DNA from: Enterococcaceae bacterium
GTDB lineage: Bacteria; Bacillota; Bacilli; Lactobacillales; Enterococcaceae
Reading direction: 5' to 3'
Length of the DNA stretch: 59,295 nt
NCBI GenBank assembly: GCA_022649665.1
Contig: JALCOL010000013.1
Location: 1-59,295, forward strand
Part shown: positions 54,949-59,295 of the stretch, piece after piece
Layout: each line of letters begins with the position of its first letter
How positions within the stretch are numbered: position 1 is the first letter of the stretch
The notes under the pieces: model-generated
The model's input: the letters and a program-made list of their open reading frames with translations, nothing else
Database searches by the model: none
What the model was told of the DNA's origin: nothing
Program-made: the position numbers and the translations under genes

Positions 54949-55383
54949 ATGAAATTGCTGCTGACTTCATACGGTTATATCGAAGATCAAGGAGAAACAC
55001 TGACAACGGTCGGCAAAGGCGGTCAGGAAAGCTTTTTAGCTGCCCCGGTCGGCTTCGGCGAACGCAGCGATCAGGTCCTCGTTCGTGCGTTTTGGGAAGA
55101 TTTCAAATTGAAAGTATTCCCGGAAAAATTTGTTGGTCTGGTTGAACGCTTCGGCGATGACGAACAAAAATATCATGAGCTTCTGTTCCTATATAAAATG
55201 ACACCGCTCGAGACACTGACAGAAGCTGCTCACCGCAAAATGGATGATCTTCCGCTTTCCAAAGGACGCAAAAGCAAGTGGCTGCCGTCCGATCTTGTAA
55301 AAACCCTGCAGCCGGATAGTCTGAATATCTTATTTTTGCATCGCGAAGGCGAGTTCCAGCATCTGTTTGAACAAGCCGAATGA
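54949..55383 (+). CDS. Uncharacterised cytosolic protein
   Basis: A 144-residue protein I do not recognise. It has no signal or membrane segment. The ATG at 54949 follows AAGGAGG at seven bases, and a clear promoter lies upstream; the longer open frame in phase runs into the divergent permease and is not coding. Composition is mixed alpha/beta with many charged residues, and the C-terminus contains ILFLHREGEFQHLFEQAE. A terminator follows. It is monocistronic and convergent with mvaS. Confidence 0.75.
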   Translation: MKLLLTSYGYIEDQGETLTTVGKGGQESFLAAPVGFGERSDQVLVRAFWEDFKLKVFPEKFVGLVERFGDDEQKYHELLFLYKMTPLETLTEAAHRKMDDLPLSKGRKSKWLPSDLVKTLQPDSLNILFLHREGEFQHLFEQAE

Positions 55384-55393
55384 AAAATGGGGC

Positions 55394-55444
55394 GCTTAAA
55401 AGGAACGCTGAATCAGCTTTCCTTTTAAGCACACCCTTTTTTAT
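55394..55444. terminator. Bidirectional terminator between the 54949 gene and mvaS
   Basis: GCTTAAAAGGAA pairs with TTCCTTTTAAGC (12 bp), with an inner GCTGAATCAGC, and is followed on plus by a T run within CCCTTTTTTATT. Confidence 0.82.
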
Positions 55445-56592
55445 TGCTGCAGCTGGTAATGACGGATCCCGTCTTGTTCATAGGCAATAGTGTAGTCTGC
55501 CGGATCATGATAGTGCCGGCCTGCTGCCAGCTCTTCAGTGAACATTCTTTCATAGTCGGCCACTGAAAGAGCTTGACGGCTGTCGAGCATTCTTTGATGA
55601 AAAGCTTCATCAAGCGCATCGCGAAAACCCGCTTGGATCGTGCCGGAAAAAATCTCGCCTTCCGCCCCGGAACCATAGCTGAATAGCACGAGCTTCTCGC
55701 CGCCTTTGAGCGTCGCGCTCTTTTCCAAAAAGGAAAGCAGACTCAAATAGAGCGAACCAGTATACAAATTGCCGACTTCCTGATTGTACTGAATGCTGGC
55801 TTGATAGTTTTTGCGCCAGCGATCTCCTGTCGCTTCATCGACCGTATCGATGATCGTTTCCAGCGCCTTTTTCCCCATTTTTGTATACGGGATATGGAAT
55901 AAAAGCGCCGTGATCTCGCTAGGCGGTGTTTGTGAAGCCTCGCGATAACTTTTCCAAAGGATCTGAAAGACTTGTTTATAGGTTTCGTTGGAAAGTTTGC
56001 CGTCTACCAGCGGAAATTTTTCGCCGGCCGGCCGCCAAAAATCATAAATATCTTCTGAATAAAAGCGGTTATCGTCATTCAGCGCCAAGATTTGCGGATC
56101 TTCTGCAACGAGCATCGCGACCGCACCAGCGCCCTGCGTCGGTTCCCCGGCTGTATCCAGACCATATTTCGCGATGTCACTCGCAATGACAAGCGCTTTT
56201 CGTCCTGGATGCGTCTGAAGATAGTCTTTTGCCTGTTGAAGTGCCGCCGTCCCGCCGTAACAAGCCTGTTTGACCTCGTAGCAGCGTGCAAACGGCTGGA
56301 TCTTGAGTAAATCATGGATCACCACCGCCGCTGATTTTGAGAAATCGTGACTGCTTTCAGTCCCGACGATCACCAGATCGATCTTTTCGCGGTCTTCAGC
56401 CGTCAAAATTTTTGCGGCCGCATTTGCGCCAAACGTCACGATGTCTTGGGTCGCCGGCAGAACCGCCATTTTTTTTTGCCCGATCCCGATCAGATACTTG
56501 TTTGGATCGACGTTTCTGGCTGCTGCCAAGTCTGCCATATCGATATAATATTGCGGTACATAAAAAGCGATCTTATCGATGCCGATGCTCAT
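55441..56592 (-). CDS. mvaS: Hydroxymethylglutaryl-CoA synthase
   Basis: HMG-CoA synthase (383 residues) of the mevalonate pathway, joining acetoacetyl-CoA and acetyl-CoA. Catalytic residues are at the positions known for the E. faecalis enzyme: Glu79 (VGTESSHD), Cys111 (EVKQACYGG) and His233 (LLFHIPYTKMG). The start follows AGGGGAAA. It is divergent from mvaE; together they supply mevalonate for isoprenoid lipids of wall synthesis. Confidence 0.97.
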   Translation of the reverse strand: MSIGIDKIAFYVPQYYIDMADLAAARNVDPNKYLIGIGQKKMAVLPATQDIVTFGANAAAKILTAEDREKIDLVIVGTESSHDFSKSAAVVIHDLLKIQPFARCYEVKQACYGGTAALQQAKDYLQTHPGRKALVIASDIAKYGLDTAGEPTQGAGAVAMLVAEDPQILALNDDNRFYSEDIYDFWRPAGEKFPLVDGKLSNETYKQVFQILWKSYREASQTPPSEITALLFHIPYTKMGKKALETIIDTVDEATGDRWRKNYQASIQYNQEVGNLYTGSLYLSLLSFLEKSATLKGGEKLVLFSYGSGAEGEIFSGTIQAGFRDALDEAFHQRMLDSRQALSVADYERMFTEELAAGRHYHDPADYTIAYEQDGIRHYQLQQ

Positions 56593-56759
56593 AACTTTTC
56601 CCCTTTATGCTGAAATTTGCCCTAATAATCATACCACGCATTCCCTTTTTTGCCTATTTTCAGCGGCTCATTTAAATTTTTCTTGATTTTGTTTCGAAAA
56701 ACAAGAAACAATTCTCTGTTTCAGCAAAAAATGATATAGTGTTATTCGGAGGTGTTACT

Positions 56760-59207
56760 TTGGAAAAGGTTGTTATTTTAGGCGCCCGGCGAACGCCGAT
56801 CGGCAAATACCGCGGCAAGCTCGCGGCGACGACAGCAGCCGAACTGGGGGTTTGTGCCGCAAAAGGGGCCATCCAGGAGGCAAATATCTCTCCTAACGAA
56901 ATCCAGCAAGTCATCATCGGCAATGTCCTTTCTGCCGGCAACGGTCAAAATATCGCACGGCAGATCGCGATCCGCACCGGCATTCCCTATGCGGCACCGG
57001 CAACGACGATCAACGAAGTCTGCGGCTCCAGCATGAAAGCAGTCCTCTACGCTGCCCAGCAGATCCGCTTGAATGAAGCGGAGGTCGTGATCGCCGGCGG
57101 GACGGAAAATATGTCGCAAGCACCCAAGATCGCTAAATACGATTATCAAAATGAAGCATGGGCAGAAGCCGAATCCAGTTTGATCGTCGACGGCTTGACC
57201 GATGTGTTCTCGCAAGTACATATGGGCCATACTGCCGAAAAAATCGCTGCCGAATTCGCCGTTTCGCGCAGCGCCCAAGATGAATTTTCGCTGCAGTCGC
57301 AGCATAAAGCAGCCGCAGCCCAGAAAAGCGGCAAATTCACGCGCGAGATCGTTCCAGTCGCCGCTTCTGACGGCACGCTCGTTTTGGCAGAAGACGAAGG
57401 GATCCGCAAAGATACTTCGCTTGAAAAACTTGCACAGCTCACGCCGGTCTTTCTGCCTGACGGCAAAGTCACAGCCGGCAACTGCTCCACCTTGAACGAC
57501 GGAGCTTCAATGCTTATATTGGCGTCGAAAAGCTATGCAGATGCTCGGCAGCTTCCCTACTTAGCGATTTTGGAAGATTATGCGGAAATCGGTATTGATC
57601 CGCAAAGAATGGGAATCTCGCCGATCCGCGCGATCGAAGCTCTCGCCGAAAAAACCAAGCTCGACTTGAAAGACGTTGATTTGTTTGAAATCAACGAAGC
57701 TTTTGCTTCCACTTCGCTTGTTGTTGAAAAGACGCTTGATCTCACTCCGGATAAAATAAATCTTTACGGAGGCGCGATCGCGATCGGCCATCCGATCGGC
57801 GCGACCGGCGCTCGCCTTTTGACCACCTTGATCTCTGAGCTGCAGCAGGAAAAGAAAGATCTCGGGATCGCATCGCTTTGTGTCGGCGGTGGGATGGGAC
57901 TTGCGATGCTGCTGCGGCGCGGCAAAGCACGCCCTGAAAAACCGCTCTACCGGCTGACGCTTGACGAGCGGCGCCAAAGCGTCAGTGATGCCTTGCAGCT
58001 TTCAACAGACGAACGCCGCATGTTGCAGCAAAGTGGTCTAGAGGAAGAAATCTTCGACCATTTGACGGAAAATGCTCTGACGACGTTCGAAGTTCCCTTT
58101 GGAGTCGCGCAAAATTATCTGATCAATCAAACCGAGAAACTGATTCCGTACGCCACCGAAGAACCATCCGTGATCGCAGCCAGCAGCCACGGGGCTAAAC
58201 TGATCAAAAGCGGCGGCGGATTTGTCACAACGACTTTGTCCCATCAGATGCAAGGACAGATCGTTTTCCGCCAAGTCGCCGATCCCGAAGCACTAAAAAC
58301 AGCCCTCACGCAAACATTTCCGCAGCTGAGCGCAGCCGGCGAAGAAATTCACCCATCGCTTTATGCACGCGGCGGCGGGATCCGCGATTTCCAGATCCGG
58401 TCGTTCCCGGACGAAGGATTCATTTCGCTTGATGTGTTTGTCGATACGCTGGATGCGATGGGCGCCAATCTGATCAATTCGCTCTTGGAAGGGCTGGCGG
58501 CTAAACTCCGCGTCCTCTTCCCGGACCAAGAGATCCTCTTCAGCATTTTGAGCAACTTCCCGCTGCGTGCGTGCAGTCGCGCGGAAGCAAAGATCCCGTT
58601 CAAAGCACTGGCACGACCTGGCTTTTCGGGCAAACACGTCGCCAAAAAAATCGTCGCTGCGGCAAAATTTGCTAAACTCGATCCTTTTCGCGCAGCAACT
58701 CACAATAAAGGCATTATGAACGGAATCGACGCGGTCGTACTGGCAACCGGCAATGATGTCCGCGCCGTTGAAGCTTCTTGCAGCGCCTATGCCAACAGGA
58801 ATGGTCGTTGTGAAGGTCTGAGCGATTGGGAAATGGATGGCGAGTATTTGTACGGCCGCTTAACACTCCCGCTGCCCATCGGGATCGTCGGCGGCGCGAC
58901 GCGTGTCCTGCCGAAAGCCCAACTGGCGCTCAAGATCCTGGAGGTCAAAAAAAGCACCGATCTCGCTGAAATATTGACAGCAGTCGGCTTGGCACAAAAC
59001 TTAGCGGCATTAAAAGCACTCGTCAGTGAAGGAATCCAAAAAGGCCATATGACCCTTCAAGCACGCTCGCTGGCGATTTCTGCCGGCGCTGGCGGAAATG
59101 ATATCCCGCGGGTCGCTCAAGCACTCCAAAAATTGCCGCGGATGGATCTGGCCGCAGCAAAAACGATTGGCTCTTCGTCAAATAGTGTTGGTGAGCTTTC
59201 AAACTGA
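56760..59207 (+). CDS. mvaE: Fused acetyl-CoA acetyltransferase / HMG-CoA reductase
   Basis: An 815-residue bifunctional enzyme of the Enterococcus type. Thiolase part (about 1-390): Cys88 (TINEVCGSSMKA), the His in AIGHPIGATGAR, and the second Cys in SLCVGGGMGLA. HMG-CoA reductase part, class II (about 400-815): Glu in YATEEPSVIAA, DAMGANLINS, the catalytic Lys in THNKGIMNGID, Asp in ATGNDVRAVE and the C-terminal His in KGHMTLQAR. Start is TTG at 56760, six bases after GGAGGT; no better ATG exists. A possible -10 (TATAGT at 56735) has a poor -35. A terminator follows. Confidence 0.97.
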   Translation: MEKVVILGARRTPIGKYRGKLAATTAAELGVCAAKGAIQEANISPNEIQQVIIGNVLSAGNGQNIARQIAIRTGIPYAAPATTINEVCGSSMKAVLYAAQQIRLNEAEVVIAGGTENMSQAPKIAKYDYQNEAWAEAESSLIVDGLTDVFSQVHMGHTAEKIAAEFAVSRSAQDEFSLQSQHKAAAAQKSGKFTREIVPVAASDGTLVLAEDEGIRKDTSLEKLAQLTPVFLPDGKVTAGNCSTLNDGASMLILASKSYADARQLPYLAILEDYAEIGIDPQRMGISPIRAIEALAEKTKLDLKDVDLFEINEAFASTSLVVEKTLDLTPDKINLYGGAIAIGHPIGATGARLLTTLISELQQEKKDLGIASLCVGGGMGLAMLLRRGKARPEKPLYRLTLDERRQSVSDALQLSTDERRMLQQSGLEEEIFDHLTENALTTFEVPFGVAQNYLINQTEKLIPYATEEPSVIAASSHGAKLIKSGGGFVTTTLSHQMQGQIVFRQVADPEALKTALTQTFPQLSAAGEEIHPSLYARGGGIRDFQIRSFPDEGFISLDVFVDTLDAMGANLINSLLEGLAAKLRVLFPDQEILFSILSNFPLRACSRAEAKIPFKALARPGFSGKHVAKKIVAAAKFAKLDPFRAATHNKGIMNGIDAVVLATGNDVRAVEASCSAYANRNGRCEGLSDWEMDGEYLYGRLTLPLPIGIVGGATRVLPKAQLALKILEVKKSTDLAEILTAVGLAQNLAALKALVSEGIQKGHMTLQARSLAISAGAGGNDIPRVAQALQKLPRMDLAAAKTIGSSSNSVGELSN

Positions 59208-59221
59208 ATAAAATGTAGTGG

Positions 59222-59260
59222 ATCCCAGGCGAGCAGAAAAACCCGCTTGGGATTTTTTAT
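59222..59260 (+). terminator. mvaE terminator
   Basis: ATCCCAGGCG pairs with CGCTTGGGAT (one mismatch) and is followed by TTTTTTAT, about 15 bases after the mvaE stop. Confidence 0.82.
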
Positions 59261-59295
59261 TTCAAGAAAATGGATCCTTTTAAGCAGTTTTTCCT

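Overview
The window is a piece of a low-to-mid-GC Firmicutes chromosome, most likely Lactobacillales and Enterococcaceae-like. The evidence is gene content: a fused acetyl-CoA acetyltransferase/HMG-CoA reductase (MvaE) beside MvaS, an HrcA/CIRCE heat-shock operon, the rapZ-yvcK-whiA block, a lipoprotein YidC, CodY- and OhrR-type sites, and strong GGAGG ribosome binding sites. No phage, transposase, tRNA or CRISPR was seen; this is mostly core chromosome with one unusual module, a complete Rnf complex. The species cannot be named from the sequence.

Layout. 1-305: promoter and leader region of an rRNA operon whose structural genes should lie left of the window on the minus strand. 0.36-10.2 kb: small housekeeping genes, mostly minus strand (S1-domain protein, cystathionine beta-lyase-like PatB on plus, cyclophilin, DUF1275 membrane protein, glycerol kinase, flavodoxin, MFS exporter, nicotinamidase-like hydrolase, MTA/SAH nucleosidase, ADP-ribose pyrophosphatase). 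10.4-12.3 kb: xpaC-telA on plus. 12.7-21.6 kb: a long minus-strand block for amino-sugar and cell-wall precursor synthesis and its control (rapZ, yvcK/glmR, whiA, a HAD nucleotidase, cdaA, cdaR, glmM, then glmS from its own promoter). 21.8-23.2 kb: amino acid permease with a CodY-like box. 23.3-28.1 kb: uvrB-uvrA with a LexA-like box. 28.3-30.5 kb: amino acid ABC importer. 30.6-36.8 kb: hrcA-grpE-dnaK, dnaJ, hemW. 36.8-37.8 kb: OhrR-like regulator divergent from glutathione peroxidase, with overlapping promoters and an operator. 37.8-40.2 kb: MacB-like ABC exporter. 40.2-42.7 kb: truB-ribF and a Ser/Thr-rich anchored protein. 42.8-47.8 kb: rnfCDGEAB. 48.1-51.0 kb: HD hydrolase, TrmH-family methyltransferase, acylphosphatase, yidC. 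51.2-53.5 kb: a second amino acid ABC importer. 53.6-54.9 kb: TauE/SafE permease with a DUF1634 partner. 54.9-59.2 kb: a hypothetical gene, mvaS and mvaE.

How the parts fit. The Rnf complex would couple ferredoxin (or flavodoxin, a candidate at 5.7-6.1 kb) to NAD+ and an ion gradient; it is flavin-rich, and ribF lies just downstream, although a terminator separates them. No flavin transferase (ApbE) is in the window. The 12.7-21.6 kb block places three proteins known elsewhere to affect GlmS/GlmM or sense amino-sugar metabolites (RapZ, YvcK/GlmR, CdaA-CdaR) in one row with glmM and glmS.

A dispersed repeat with a 129-130 bp unit, ending in a terminator-like hairpin, occurs as four units at three loci, each between two convergent genes. 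It is the clearest structure not explained by ordinary annotation. Coding DNA is also visibly rich in GATC, through NNG-ATC codon pairs, while the two longest promoter gaps lack it.
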